Shown here: positions 1 to 12,986 of the stretch, in pieces
Numbering within the stretch: the stretch's first letter is position 1
How the letters are laid out: each line of letters starts with the position of its first letter
Source: Protopterus annectens
Taxonomy: Eukaryota > Chordata > Ceratodontiformes > Protopteridae
Direction: 5' to 3'
Length of the DNA: 64,000 nt
Assembly (NCBI RefSeq): GCF_019279795.1
Contig: NC_056730.1
Location: 609,972,041-610,036,040 of the forward strand
Translations under genes and position numbers: made by a program
Notes under the pieces: generated by a model
The model's database searches: none
Told to the model about the DNA's origin: nothing
Seen by the model: the letters and a program-made list of their open reading frames with translations, nothing else

Positions 1-1170
1 AGGCAATTAAAGATTGGAAATAGAACAAAATTTTGGGTAATATGATCATTTTTATTAATGACAGTCTTTCTCCTATTGTGAAATACATTTTATTCTATCT
101 ATTTAAAAATTCCTTAACTATGGATAATAGATATTTGTAATTTGTTTTTAAAGTATTATTCCAGTTTGACTTTATGTATATTCCTAAGTACTTAATGGTG
201 TCATTTGCCCAGATAAAACTGTGTTTTCTTAGTAAAGTGTTTACTTTTTTATTTATTAATAATGTTTCTGTTTTGATGTGATTAAAGCTTAGGCCTGAAA
301 CCTCTTCAAAAATTTGCAGGGATGTTGTTATATGATCTATAGAGGAATTTATATTTCCAATTGTTAGCATGACATTGTCCGCAAAAAGTTGTATTTTAGA
401 AATGTTGCTTGGACTAACAGAAAATCCCCTTATATTAGAATTTGCTCTTATGAAGTTAGCTAGAGGTTCTACTGATAGGGCAAATAATAAGGGGGAGAGT
501 GGGCAGCCTTGTTTAGTGCCTTTTAGGATGTTGGGTGGACCTGATAAAAAAGCACCAATTTTGATGTATGATATTGAGTTAACATATAATCTGTTAATTA
601 TATTGATAAAGTCAGGGGAGAAGTTATATACTTCTAATACTTTAAATAAATAGGACCAATTTATATAATCAAAAGCCTTAAATCTAGGCTAATAATTGAT
701 AGTTCTTTTTTTTTTCTCTTAGCATGATCTACTAAGGAAAGGAGCCTGATAACATTGTCTTGTACTCTTCTATTTAGGATGAAGCCTGTATGATCATCAC
801 CTATTATGTTAGGCATTAGTTGATTGAATCTGTTAGCTAATACTGATTTAAAAATTTTATAGTCCACATTTAATACTGAAATGGGATGATACAAAGTTAC
901 GATTTTGGAGTCTCTGTCCTGTTTTAGGATAGTGGAAATCATGGCATATTTCCAGGAAGGGAATGAGCTTATCTTTTTTTCTAAATTCCTCAAAAGCTTG
1001 TAAAAGTATCTTTAATGTATCATCTGTGAGTACTTTATAAATTTCTCCTATTAATCCATCTAATCCTGGGGTTTATTGTTCTTAAGGCTTTGAATCCTCT
1101 CTTTTAGTTCACTTAATGTTATTGGTTTGAGAAGTTTGGTATTCTGTTCTATTGACAGTTTGTTGCCTAT

Positions 1171-1210
1171 GATCTCATTTAAGAAGTTATGATCTCATTT
1201 AAGAAGTTAT
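1171..1210. repeat. 20-bp tandem duplication inside the LINE
   Basis: The 20-mer gatctcatttaagaagttat occurs twice head to tail (1171-1190, 1191-1210). It lies in the linker of the dead L1-type ORF2 and shifts its frame. A further gggacattt doublet follows at about 1216-1232. Confidence 0.9.
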
Positions 1211-1846
1211 CTTTTGGGACATTTGGGACATTGTTATTAATATTTGGATATGTGTTATTTATTATTTTGTGATGTTTTCTGAAAGTCTCAAGAATATCTT
1301 CTAAATCTGTTACAATTTTAGTTTTACTTTTAGTTTCATCAAAAATTTCCCTTATATGTTTAATATTGGTTAAGTTTTTTTTTGATTTCACAACTAATCT
1401 ATGCATGTTTTTTGGGTTAACAGAGTAAGGCTGTACTTTGATTCTTTCTAAATTTATTGCCACTTTGTGATTAAGAATTTCCATGTAATCAAGGTTTAAT
1501 TGTTTCAGTTCTGTATTTGCGTTTATGTCTTTATTATTTAGATTTCTTTTTAGTTCATCAGTTTTTGGTTGTAGTCTCGATAGCATACTATCCCATTCCT
1601 TTCGTTTATTTAGGTACCAGGTTTTGATTTTACCAAAAATGTAAGATTTCAGCGTATCCCAGACAGTAACCTTAGATGTACTATCATTGTCATTTATGTC
1701 TAGAAATATTTTGATTTCTTTCAGTAACCATTCCTTAAACCCAATTATCTTAACAATGTATGCTGGTATTCTTTGCCAATATACTAGATGACTAGATTTC
1801 ATGTGGATTTTAAAGAAAATAGCATTGTGGTCGGACATTGGACAGG

Positions 1847-1890
1847 AGCTAATGAAAACTTCCTGAATAGCTAATGAAAACTTCCTGAAT
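1847..1890. repeat. 22-bp tandem duplication inside the LINE
   Basis: A 22-bp segment starting agctaatgaaaacttcctg is present twice in a row (1847-1868 and 1869-1890), just after the endonuclease SDHNAI block of the same dead ORF2. The copies are identical, so the event is recent compared with the surrounding decay. Confidence 0.9.
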
Positions 1891-2536
1891 TTTTGAGAAT
1901 AAATAATCTGTAACCAATACCTTATCGATGGTAGTTTGTGTACTGAATCTTTATGAGTAATGTGTGTATTTTAGACATTTGGGTTCTATTTTTTCATAAC
2001 TATCTCTTATATTTAAATTATTGATGAAGTTATTCAATCTTTTAGCAGGTGCAGATATCTCAAACTTATCACATTTAGTAGTGTCACTTCTGGAGAGAAT
2101 ACAGTTTAAAATTACCTGCATATATTATTTCTCCCTTAGATTGGATGCAAGTAAGTCAAGATATTTATTTGCTGTTGCAGCACCGACACAAGGTATCCAA
2201 AAAGTTTTGGCTAATGTGATTAGTTTTTTTATTTATTTCTAGAATAATTAAGCAGAACATGCCATTTTTGTCTGAATATGTATCAATTATTTTAAGAACT
2301 GGTAGTGTTTTCCTCCACAATATAATGGTGCCTCTTCTTTTGGTCCAAAAATGAGATTCTGCAAGTATAGAGTTGCCATTAAAAGACATCCTATTCAAAT
2401 TTTCTTTTATTATATGAGTTTCTTGCAAGAATGCAATATCTACTTTCTTAGTTTTCAAATATTTGTTTAAGCTTCCTCTCTTTATAGGATTGTTGAGTCC
2501 ATTTACATTTAAGGACAAATATTTATATGAAAACAT

Positions 2537-5500
2537 GCCTATAGATTGTGTTAGAAAGTAAAGATTCTGTTAGACTCAGTGTTCATGTTATGTTTATAAG
2601 TGTAAAACATTTAAAACTATTTACAAGTCTAAACATAGAATATTTAACTCCTGGTTTAATGAGAAGTTCCTCAAAACCACCTTCGTCCATCCTAAGAACA
2701 GCAATCTGCATCCATTCTGTGCTACTGCTATTGCAATAACTGTATAGAATGCAATAAGAAGTGAGAAAAACAAAAGGTTACTCCTTAGAGTTCTTACTGA
2801 TTTTAGTAGTGAAATATCAAAATGTGTGAAATTAAAGTTAATACGTTATTTGTGATAATTATGTATATTAGAAGTAATAATCTTTGTACAACCAAATCAG
2901 AGAGTAATTTTAAAACAAAAGACCTAGTGTATTGTTACCGGAGTAGTAAAACAGTAATGCCTTTAGGTAGCTTATGTTTAGCTATGAGCCTAAAAGGTTT
3001 TCCAGATAGAGTTAATAAAAAACATGGAACTATCATCAATTTTAAGTCAAAGTCCTGAGGGTAATTTGACCTGGTAATTCCATTGTTTGGCAGATCTCAG
3101 CAGGGTGCTTGACTCATGTAATTTAATCTTTGCTCTAGCATTTCCTTTGTTAGAGGGGACATTTTTTGCTGCACTATAGCCGTGGCCTTACTTGACTGCA
3201 ATCACATCCAGTAAGGTCTTGCACCAAGAAGCTAAAGAATAAAACATTTATACTATTAACCAGTTTGGATATTTATTAAAGTGTTAAGGTATCACTTCAT
3301 GCTTCCACCTTGTTAAAAATTGAGATGTACATGTGCAAAGTGTGTTGGTATGCAGTGTTTGCCTTCATATGTTTTTACTCAACTGGTTGGTTTGCAAAAA
3401 AAAAAACTTTTGCAGTGTCCCTGGATTTGTCTTTGTACATACAAACCACATTGTTATATTTCCCCCTTCCTTTTTCTTGTGTCCAGAAGTCACTTATAAC
3501 AAAGTCATTTTATTGATTTTTTTTAAATAAAGGACATCAAGGTTAACTTACCTTGAATCAGATAATGGATGCCACTACAAAGAATCACTGCTGAAATATT
3601 TGTGCATGGACAAAATCCCTTACTAAATCTATTTGCCAGCCTCCAGTTCAATTGGTGCTATGGCTTTAATATACTGGTGTGTTTGCTCATGCCTTCCAAA
3701 TATCTCCACCATTACATACAAGTTTTGCAGTGTAGTAACCACCCGACATGCCCATACACCTTTAGCCATCAATATGCAGCTACTCCTGTTCATGTGAGTA
3801 TGTGATTTCATTTTCAGACTTAAGATGTGGAAGCTGCACTGAATAATTCTAGGTGCTTATTCAGGTTTCACATGGTGCTTGCTTAGAGCTACTCTCATGT
3901 TAAGCCACTATGAATATGTTGCACTGCCACCTCTGATACCAGGGCAATGTTTTAATCTTTCTATTCCCACACTGCACACTAGCAGTATCTGGTGCAAATA
4001 CAACAGAGAAGTATGCAAGCGATACACCATCTAAGCATCATTTGCCATGCAGAATGTACAAGTATGCATACCAAATTTCTGTGTTTCCAAACATCAGTGT
4101 TACTACACTACTACTGAATAAAATGAACAGCACTAAGGCTAGGGGAAGAACAAGGGAGCCATGACATCACAGAATGGGTGGGTCTTACTATTTTAGTTAG
4201 AATAAGATGATGGCTGTGGTGATGTCACTTTGGGGGAAGGAATTGATTAAAAAAAAAAGTACCTGCACTTCCTGGCCTCGATGATGTCAGGAATTGGGCG
4301 ACTTCAGCAAGCTTTATTCAAACGTGAGAGAATCATTTTGTAAGTGAAACCATCACAGTATGAGAAGGTAGGCTTCTGTTACAGTAAGGGAATTATAAAA
4401 ATTGTAAATGCTTTATTGTTGTTGCTTTACAGAGGACAATGTAAATAGGGAGGAAAAGGGCCGTGAAGTTGAGGAATACATTAGAGAAACCTGTTGTATT
4501 CCTTTAAGATTTAAACTAGAGAGCACAATAGCTATCCAAAAACTAGTAAGTAACTCTCTCTGTAAATTAATAAGAACACATATTGCAAGTCCTGGCAATA
4601 ACAAATGAAAAAATTACTAATATCTGACTTCTGAACATATTATGCTAGGGACAACTGTAAACATGTGCATGCATAAATGGTACAGACAACACAGTAATAT
4701 GCAACAGATGAACAGCAAATTCTATAGATACACAGACAAAGTAGGTTTGAATACCTCAGACCCCTATATACTGTTATGCAAACATAATGTAACAGGTTGC
4801 AAAATTGCTGTCAGCATTAAAAATGTCTCAATACGTGTAAGGGTGATCATAACAAAATGGAAAGAGTTCACATATCTACGTACATATTTTAAGGGTGGTT
4901 GTGTGTTTGTCATATAGAGCTATAGCTATGTATACCTATATAGAACAATGCATATGAATTACAAATGTATACCAAAGTTCATGATTACTGACCTGTGCAT
5001 ATGTATCTTAGAGTACGCTATATTCAAAAAGGTTAGTTATTAAAGCTAGATAACAAAACAGGTATCTAGAAACTGGTAACTGTCTGTAAATTTATGAAAG
5101 CTGGTACGTTTTTACAGATTGTAGTTAACTAAGAACCTTGGTCTTTTAAAAGCATACATATCTTACTTTCATCAAACTGGGGATATAAATAAGTCAGTTA
5201 AACTGAGGAAAACACAATAATTATCATAAACAGAAAAGGAGAGAAACAGACAAATAAAAAAAAAAATTATTTCTGTATGCTAAATATTTTCATTAACTGA
5301 ACACATGGAAGCCTTTCTACAAACCTATCTGTGAACTTCAGTTAAAATCTTATTTAAATATCTGCATTGTTACAAGTAATTAAAACACTGAATATGCATT
5401 TTAATAAAGTCAAAATATCATTTAGCATTTAAAAAGTTTCTATAACAATGTGCAGTATTTAGCACTTACTTAAAGCAAATCCTTTCATTTCTTAATAGTC

Positions 5501-5778
5501 CTTTTGTTTTCAGCAATTATGTGGCATCATCTGAGCATGCTGAGAGGTCAAAGGTCACATTGCATGTCTATTCATGCTGTTATAGTGATGCAATCAGTTT
5601 ACAAACAAGCAAGCAGTGTTCTAGGTTTGAGAAAGAGTTATTTTGAAGCTTTTTGATTTTTCAGCGGCAAAATACAGCACAAAGATAATCCCAAGATGTG
5701 ATGTATCTTTATATTGTATTTAGAACTCAACTATCTTCCTTTTTTTGCATTATGTTGTGTCTTATGTTATATGTGTGT
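2537..5778. other. No recognisable gene
   Basis: AT-rich sequence with short chance ORFs only. A piece near 3070-3180 read on the minus strand gives MSPLTKEMLEQRL, which might be the start of an L1 ORF1, but it stops within 25 codons. I see no other protein motif or repeat. Confidence 0.5.
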
Positions 5779-5880
5779 ATGGAGCTTTTCTCCCCGGGCC
5801 TCCACTGAAAATGGACATGTATCCAGTCGGACTCTCCCGGTTAACAAATGTAAAATAAAATAAAATAAATAAATAAATAA
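5779..5880 (-). repeat. Interspersed repeat with (TAAA)n tail, copy 1 of 3
   Basis: Block ctccccgggcctccactg, a gap, gactctcccggttaac, then a TAAA-rich tail. The same consensus (TTTA run, GTTRACYRGGMTAGTCC, CCATTTTCAGTRGAGG, GGGAGAAAAGCTCCA) recurs in the opposite orientation at 22149-22240 and 32711-32830. A short conserved body with a simple tail suggests a SINE or a LINE 3' end; no internal tRNA-like promoter is visible in the part present. Confidence 0.6.
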
Positions 5881-6619
5881 GAATGTTGTATGGCTCTCAT
5901 GTATAGCAAAAATAAAACAAAAAAAAACAGGTAGAGAGTTAAGTAAGTCATACAATAAAATGCTTAAAATACATTTTTGAACAGTAAATCTGTACATTGC
6001 AAAGCCCTCTTTTCCCTTCCACTTCCCTCAGCTTTAATATACTTTTTTAATATAAAATTAGCATTATTTACATATTAAATAAAAACTTTCTGCTATCTAT
6101 CTCATATTAATTTATAGAGCCAGTAGTCCATGTAGAATGTTTGTATGGTCAGAATAGAAGTATACTTTGTATAGAAATCTTATAACTTTATATGATGGGT
6201 ATAGTGCTTTAATTGTAATGTTTAAATGGAAGTAAAGTGAATTATCTGCATACTGTGTGAAACTGTTGTTTGAAGGCTATTATTATTTGCTGACAGTATC
6301 TGTGAGATTAATAGAACAGTGTGAATGGATAGGAAAGAGAGGAGAAAAAAAAGAATCAATAAGTGCTGGGTAGCAATATTATGTTACCATTGTTGTAATG
6401 CATAGCCTGCATAATAAATGTTTGCTGTAAGGTGTTTATATTACTGCAGCTTATTTTTAAGTAAATATTTAAACAAGTTTGTTTATATTGAAGTACTTAG
6501 CAACTGTATATATTACTATGCAAAATAAAAGGAAAAGAATAAAAAACAAAAGAAAGTAAGAAAAAAAGACAGCAGTATTGAGAAATAGAAAAAGATAATA
6601 TAGAAGAAAGCAGGCTAAA

Positions 6620-6624
<5 letters not shown>
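5881..6624. other. No recognisable gene
   Basis: AT-rich sequence without motifs I can support. Confidence 0.5.
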
Positions 6625-6656
<32 letters not shown>

Positions 6657-6695
6657 TATATATATAAATATATATATAATATATATAATTGTATG

Positions 6696-6736
<41 letters not shown>

Positions 6737-6747
6737 TATATATATTT
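6625..6747. repeat. (TA)n microsatellite, imperfect
   Basis: Two long TA runs separated by about 40 bases of interrupted TA/TATG sequence, just 3' of the L1 ORF1 fragment as that fragment reads (minus strand). Confidence 0.95.
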
Positions 6748-6848
6748 ACTAAATAAGTAGAACGTTTGTATACCTTATGATTCCATTGGTGTCCTGTGTT
6801 TTCAGATGTATTGTTTGTTAATAAGTTTTGAGTGTGATGGTTTTTATA

Positions 6849-7620
6849 CTATTTCCCCTTAAGTTTCTTACTAGATTTGTCAGCTGTAGTTATTTTACCA
6901 TTAGCAGCTTGTCTTTTTAGACTGGGCAAAGAAAGGTCCATTTCTTCTACTTTCTCAAGTAAGTTGCTTTCCCTCACAAAAGCTGATGCTTCTTCAAGAG
7001 AACTGAATACTTTTTGACCATCCAAGAAGGTAATTTTGATTCTGGCTGAAAACATTATCTGGGCTTTAATGTTGGCTTTTTTTAAGTCTTTAATAAGTGG
7101 GATGCATGTTTTTCTCTTTGTGATCACAGTGGACGTGTAATCATTATCAAATCTTATATTTTTCCCATCGACTTGGACTGGATTTCCTGACCATGCAGCT
7201 CTTAGTATTAAGTCTTTGTCCTGTGTAGATAGGAATGTTACAATGATGGATCTCACAGCTGCTGAATTTTTTGATGTAGATGTATATGACAGGGACCTGT
7301 GGTCTCTCTCGATTCTGAAAGATAAAGCGTCAGGGAGGATTAGTATTTTTGGAAGCCAATTATTTAGGAAGAGAATCATATTATGTCCTTCCATTTTCTC
7401 TGGAACTCCATAGATCCTAATATTGTTTCTTCTGGAGCTACACTCTAGGTCTTCCACCTTTTCTAGTAACTGGTTATTATGTTTTAGTAAAATGTTTATC
7501 TGGTTGTCATTTTCCATTTGCCTGCCATCTACTTCACTTACTGATTCTTCCATAGCTGCTATTTGGTCTGAGGGTAGAGTGGTACGACATCTGTCACTCC
7601 ATTGATCACTAGGTGGATTA
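6849..7620 (-). pseudogene. L1-type ORF1 RNA-binding protein (Transposase_22 type), orphan
   Basis: The open part from the Met at 7553 encodes 234 residues; the same frame is readable upstream to about 7620 (NKYNPPSDQWSD). L1 ORF1p is the trimeric RNA chaperone that coats the LINE transcript. Visible parts: a short coiled-coil with heptad leucines (residues 20-40, INILLKHNNQLLEKVEDLE), the RRM start RRNNIRIYGVPE (about 42-53), the RRM body to about 140, and the C-terminal domain with a basic tail (SSKKLKGK). It is intact over this span, which is unusual here. It cannot be the ORF1 of the ORF2 at 1-2536 in a simple sense: 4.3 kb of unrelated sequence separate them where under 100 bases are usual. 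Either a different 3'-lost copy or a heavily interrupted one. Confidence 0.88.
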
Positions 7621-8069
7621 TATTTATTTCTGAGGGTGACAGATGCATGTAACTATTTAAATGTGCATAGAGACTCCCTAATGAAATGTTGGCACTTGAA
7701 ATGTCAAGTAAAAAAAAAAATTAAAAAAAATAAATAAAACAGACTGAAAACACACGAGAAGACTGAATCATGAAAATTGTTCTTCTTAAAAGAAGTCCCC
7801 CCACTCCTGAACTTATAGATACCAACTCAGAGATTGACACACCTCAGAAAACAAGGAAATATTCTGAGAAATGGCATCAAAGACTTAGTATATGTAAGTC
7901 AGATCTTTTATCCATTCAGTCCACATTTTGGGCCTTGCTCTAGAGGCTTCGACATTTCAAATGATGACTGCATAGAACTTGGCAGTAAATAATTCTGTAT
8001 AAGAAGTGGGATGTTCATGGTGGAAAGGCTCTTGACTTTAGGCAGGTCATCACTCAATTTTATTACATT
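7621..8069. other. No recognisable gene
   Basis: Sequence upstream of the L1 ORF1, possibly its 5' UTR. Short A-rich tracts at about 7711-7738; no promoter motif I can defend. Confidence 0.4.
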
Positions 8070-8465
8070 AAGATATTAGTCTTGGGATAATCTCTGAATA
8101 CCAAGGTATTATCAGATGCTCCTGGCTTCACTCAAAGAGATCATAACTAATCCGTGGTCCAATCTGACCAGGGAGAAAGTTACAATTGATGGAGTGCAAA
8201 GCTTCCCTATATTGGTAAGGACCAAGTCCAAGATTTCATTGCTTCTGGTTGGATAAACTTGTCAAGAGAGCTTGTCTTGATGAATTTCAGAATTTTCTGG
8301 GCATATATGTTTGAGGATGTGTAAGCCACCCATTTAAAGGAGGGATAGTTGAAGTCTACTAGGAGGATGGTGTTTGGCTTAATATATGGCAACTCCAAAC
8401 TGGTTAGATAGGAGATATGGGCTGAGGGGGCAATACAGGGACTCTTATAGCTGACTATATGATAG
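8070..8465 (-). pseudogene. CR1-type LINE endonuclease fragment
   Basis: Minus-strand frames give ILLVDFNYPSFKW, then YAQKILKFIKTSSLDKFIQ, and after a one-base frame change EILDLVLTNIGKL and VRLDHGLVMI. These match, in order, the GDFNYP, AQ-FLDF, ILDLVLSN and SDH blocks of the CR1 endonuclease; the same blocks occur in the better copy at 50.4-50.7 kb (MDQLGDIPTREENILDLVLS, VRSDHKVITF). The catalytic GD of GDFNYP is VD here and SDH is LDH. It is a scrap from the middle and end of the endonuclease with no RT attached, so both ends are truncated. Confidence 0.8.
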
Positions 8466-9399
8466 TTCTATTGAATATATGTATAGAGTTTAGCAATGTA
8501 AAATGGGCATTCATATTATATGTATAACAGACAGGCTTCTCTTCACAGCATCAGAAAAGCCTAACAAAGCAATATTGGAAAGCAAATATTACATGATTTT
8601 TTCATGTTTTCAAAACAAATATCTAAACTCAGCAATACGTGAAGTTTTTTTCAATAGTAACAGAGCAGATGTTTCCTTTCATACTTCTGTTATTCTGATT
8701 GCGTGCATTTGTGCATTTTCACATCAGCAGAACTGCTGGCAGGGCAAAAGAAAAGTCTAAAAACAGATATTATGTGACTTCCCACAGGCCAAAAAAGATA
8801 CCAAGAGGAAATAACAAAATCTATGTGCATGAATAGCACTCTATACAACAACTGTAGTAATTCAGAGAGGGACAGAGAGAGGTATTTTGTAGAAGTCATT
8901 ATTCATATCTGTAATGAAGGAAAACATTGTAAATATATGCTGCAAACTAGCAAAGAGTACATGTCGTGTGTTATAAAAATAAGTTATCTGTAACTGTGCT
9001 TATAGTGAAATAGCTGCAAAATATATTTCTTTATCAGTGTGCAATTTGAAAAGCTTGGTGCTTTAAACAGACTACAGCTGGAGTCATGCAAAGCTCTGTG
9101 TCTCTGATTCAGCAGTAAACAGCACAGCAAGACTGTGTGTCTTAAGAAGACTTTGGATCCAGCACAGCAAAGAAGCAGCTACATAAAATAAATTTTTCAT
9201 TATCCTTTAGTGCCTTCCTCAAATGGGATGGGTCTGAATGTGTGGTAGGCATCGAAATCCTATACTCATGCAGTTCTCTCATTGTTCTTGAATATGGTCT
9301 CTGTGACAACGCAGATATATTTTTTTCCAGGGTAAGAGGTGCTTGCAAGTAATGGAGCGTTTGCTAAGGCTTCAAACATTGTGTAACAGTACCTTTACG
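8466..9399. other. No recognisable gene
   Basis: Only chance ORFs. No repeat or motif seen. Confidence 0.5.
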
Positions 9400-12300
9400 C
9401 TATCTGGATTTTCTTTTGTTATGTTGAAGTTTTAGAAAACTGACATTACCAAAAAATACACTATGGGGAGGAAGTATTTAGCCAATATACAAAAGCCTTG
9501 AGGGACAGGTGCAGGCCATACCTGCAAAACAGTTTGCACTGCCTACACATTCCCTTGATATGTGTATTTTGTAGCATTTCTGCTGTAAGTACTTTTGTGT
9601 AATCACTTACTAATGCACTCATTTGAAGAATGCCAGTTTGACAGGCTCAGATCTTGTGATGTGTACCTTGTATGAGTCTGTCACCATGTCCATATCAAGC
9701 AGAAAAAATAGTATACTGTATTGAGTTAAGGTAAACATTATGTATAGTTGACAGCTTTCATGGCTTAGTACGCTCATGCAGTTATGCGTACAATGCCAGT
9801 GCACTGATAGAAGGGTTTTAATCCCCTGGTGTTTGGCATGCTGCTATCCAATGTTCAGTCTTCTACACTTTATTAACCCTTCCCTGAAATGTGTGTGATT
9901 TCTTCTGTAGTTTCACTTAATACACTGATCTAGAAAATGGCATTGCTAAAGGGTCAATTTTCTTGACTTTTTATCATGTCTTGATTGCACTGATGTGCAT
10001 TATACTGACCCACTCTTAATGAATGAATATGTGGAATAGCTGGCTAATACCCTCAGTTGGAAAATATCAGTGTGAGAAACATGGGATCTATTACATGCAG
10101 ATGTATTTCTATTTTCTTGCAATCATTGTTTTCAATTCCATGAAATGGGCATTCCAGTAGCATTTTCATTTAATGCTTCTGTGGCAAGCATTACTAAAGA
10201 ACTGTTTTGGAGAATGTCAGTGACAAAGACAAGCTGAAATCCATTCATTTGTGCTACACTTTCTCATCTATACAGTGTTTCATTTCCCTGAAAGACAGTT
10301 CCATTTACAACCTATAATACAGTCCAAACATACATAGAAACAACATTCAAATGCCCATAAAGGGTTTATAAATAAAATAATGATTTTCATTGCCTGATGG
10401 TTGCCAGAGAACAACATCAATGATCCTATATAACCACAGAGAAATGACAGTTTTCAGCTTATGGCAAAAAGGAATACAATTCCTTCAAACACACCGTGAT
10501 CTTCATGCATCATAGGTGATAACTGATATCCATCAGTAAGCAAAACTGACATATAATGTAATGTTAATAGCTTCACTGCAACAGCTTCCATGACTCAGTG
10601 TAGTCATGCAGTGATATGTACATTGTCAATATGGTTATATACTGTTTACCAATGTGCATGTTTCAGTGTTTCACACTGTTGCCACATTCCTTTTAAATGC
10701 GTGTTTCTGACAAATTCAATATACATTTTTCTGTGGCATCACTTGCAAATGCACTGTTCTTCAAATTATTAATTGGGAAGGCAGGGGATCAAATACATTG
10801 AGGTCTAGTATATATCAGTCTGCAAGACAATCCTTCTCATGCATTTATCACTCACAGTGCAAATATGAGAAAAGGTAAATATAATATGTGTGTGCAATAG
10901 ATCTGCATGTTCAATACACTGAGTGGAAGCATTTAATTGCATGATTGTAGTTTTAAAATAACCAGTTTTCATTCATCAGCACTGTTTTAACATAATCCTG
11001 AAATGTGTTTTCCAAGAAGCTTTCCTAGTAATGCTTCCATGGCATGTCATTAGAAAGGTATGGGTTACAAACCTATGAAGGAATTTATTTTCTTTCTATT
11101 AATCTGCAGGTGTGCTACATTTCCCTGATAAGAATCATGTATGACCTCTTACAGAAAGCTTCATTGGCTCTCCCTGCTACTGTAGTGCTATGGGGCATAT
11201 CATTATGAAAAGTATGGGTTAAAATCAACTGAGGTTTATCTTTCTTCTTCAATAACCTCCACTATGCTCAATCCTTATTTACTCAGTATGTGTAACAGCA
11301 TCTGCTTGTTTACCTTAGACATCTCTGTCCTGTACCTTTTATAGCTGTTAGACTGATCAAAAAATATATTAGCAGACAGCATAGTTTATAGTCATATATA
11401 AACAAAAAGAAATGTTACTTCATGTATTCTGGTACAAATGAGAATATTTTTTTTATCATGTGGTACTAAATTGATGGATCATGATACTCATGCCATTATG
11501 AGTACATTTTTAATACATTGTGAGGATACCTTTAATTTTCTGATGTTTGGAATTCTGTCTTCCAGTGTTCAGTTTTCAGTCTTCAACACTGTTGTAACAT
11601 TTCCTAGAAATGTACGTTTTCAGACACCCTCCCTATCTGTTTTTCTGTGACTTTACCTGATAATGTGCTAATCTACAGAAATCAGTTAGATAGGCATGGG
11701 TTCAAATTCTTTGTGGTCTACATTGTACCAGTCTGCAACATCATGCAATAGTATTTTATCATGAAATATGTAGTAAGGTAAACATATGTTTAGGTAATAG
11801 CTTGTATGGTTCTGTACTCATACACTGGTGATTACATTGTCAATACAAGTGTTGATAAGTGCATGTATTGATTCCCTGATGGATACATATTGTTTTACAA
11901 TTAACATTTTCCATCTGCCACACTGTTCTAACAGTCCCTTGCAATGTGTGCTTTTTTACACCTTCAGTAAAAGTCATTCTCTGACTTAACTTGCTAATGA
12001 ACTAATCTATAAGATATCTGTGCTAAATGCATGAGTTTAACTCCATGCAGATGTATTTGTCTTTTTTTGCTACCATGAGTTACAATCTCCTGAAATGTGT
12101 CTTTTACAAGCCTTTCCTGAGCATGCTTCTGTGGCATGCCTTGCTAATTTGGTGCTTCAGGGAATATCATTGAGAAAGGCACATGTTGATATCCATGCCA
12201 ATGTATTCATTATTTTTCATCATGAGATGCATTCCCCTTAAATGTATTCTACACAAGCCTTTATGATGAGTGTATTTATGGCATGCATTGCTTTTTGACT

Positions 12301-12400
12301 GGCATAGAGAATCTCATTATCAAAGACATGGGTTCAAATACATTTAAGTGCGTTACTGTTTTTGACTACCCTGTGTTCATTTTCCTTGAAATGTAATATT
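9400..12400. repeat. Old, degenerate tandem array, base unit about 145 bp
   Basis: A phrase close to TTYCCTGAAATGTGTNTTT, followed by TGCTTCTGTGGCATNNCTTGCTAAT and then GGNATGGGTTCAAATNCATGNAGATGTATT, returns at about 9550, 9884, 10138, 10285, 10685, 10999, 11123, 11605, 11940, 12092, 12236 and 12379. The last four are spaced 152, 144 and 143 bp; earlier spacings (334, 254, 147, 400, 314, 124, 482, 335) suggest that units carry an extra block (TCATGRCTNNGTACTCATGCAGT, near 9755, 10590, 11805) or have lost parts. Identity between units is low. It has no coding capacity. Confidence 0.65.
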
Positions 12401-12986
12401 CCCATCATCAGGTTGTAAAATATGTAAGAGGATTTGTCACTTTCTTATGAAATTTATATTTGGATTCACCTACCATTATTGAGCTAAGTCACTAAGAAAT
12501 ATCTGCCTCAGCTAACTTCCATCTTTGCTTTGTGTCCAAACCATGCCAACCATCGGTAAATCCAGTATTAGCCACACCCAGCCATGGATTATTGCTATAT
12601 TAATTATTTTTATTTATGACTAACATCATAACACAGGTCCACTCCTCATATGCTGATGCTGTCAGGACTGGTGTGGGTTGGCACATCATGTTACTTTTAT
12701 TGTATAACACCCTCGTGTGCAGATTTATTTCTTCTCATGTTGACATACTAACTATCTCCGTTCTACTTTTCCCAACATGCTAACTTGTACTCTTCCATCT
12801 GCACTTTTTCTATCTGTTTCTATGAATTCTGTTACTATAGTCTAACTCTGCTCTACCCTCAGCCCTCAATCCCATTTTCCTTTCCATTGTGCATGAATGT
12901 TGCTTTACATTACATCAACACTGTGGCCCAATGTACATGGACTCACTACAACTACTAGGGTGTTCATGCACCCTCAATGTTTGGGT
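12401..12986. other. No recognisable gene
   Basis: Non-repetitive sequence between two tandem blocks; pyrimidine-rich from about 12700 to 12880. Nothing else seen. Confidence 0.45.

Larger units (their letters stand above)
1..2536 (-). pseudogene. L1/Tx1-type LINE ORF2 (endonuclease + RT), decayed, open at left edge
   Basis: On the minus strand the stretch follows the order of an L1-superfamily ORF2, which nicks DNA and reverse-transcribes its own RNA at the nick. The APE-type endonuclease starts near 2530 (SLNVNGLNNPIKR, then FLQETH with the catalytic Glu), continues with RLNNFINNLNI and KYTHYS, and ends with SDHNAI near 1838. A linker (1179-1838, WDTLKSYIFGKIKTW) leads to the RT: PISVLNVDYKIFKSVLANR near 870, TGFILNRRVQDN near 790, KGTKQGCPLSPLLFAL near 510. 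Near base 20-90 it reads LSLIKMIILPKILF, the block that follows the palm, so the 3' part lies outside the window. The palm box near 375-387 reads FADN where F/Y-A-D-D is required, so a catalytic Asp is lost. Several frame breaks and two short tandem duplications confirm it is dead. Family assignment is firm; the L1 versus Tx1 clade is not. Confidence 0.9.

Noticed and set aside
3070-3180. MSPLTKEMLEQRL as an L1 ORF1 start
   Set aside because: Too short (under 25 codons) and not followed by a coiled-coil or RRM.
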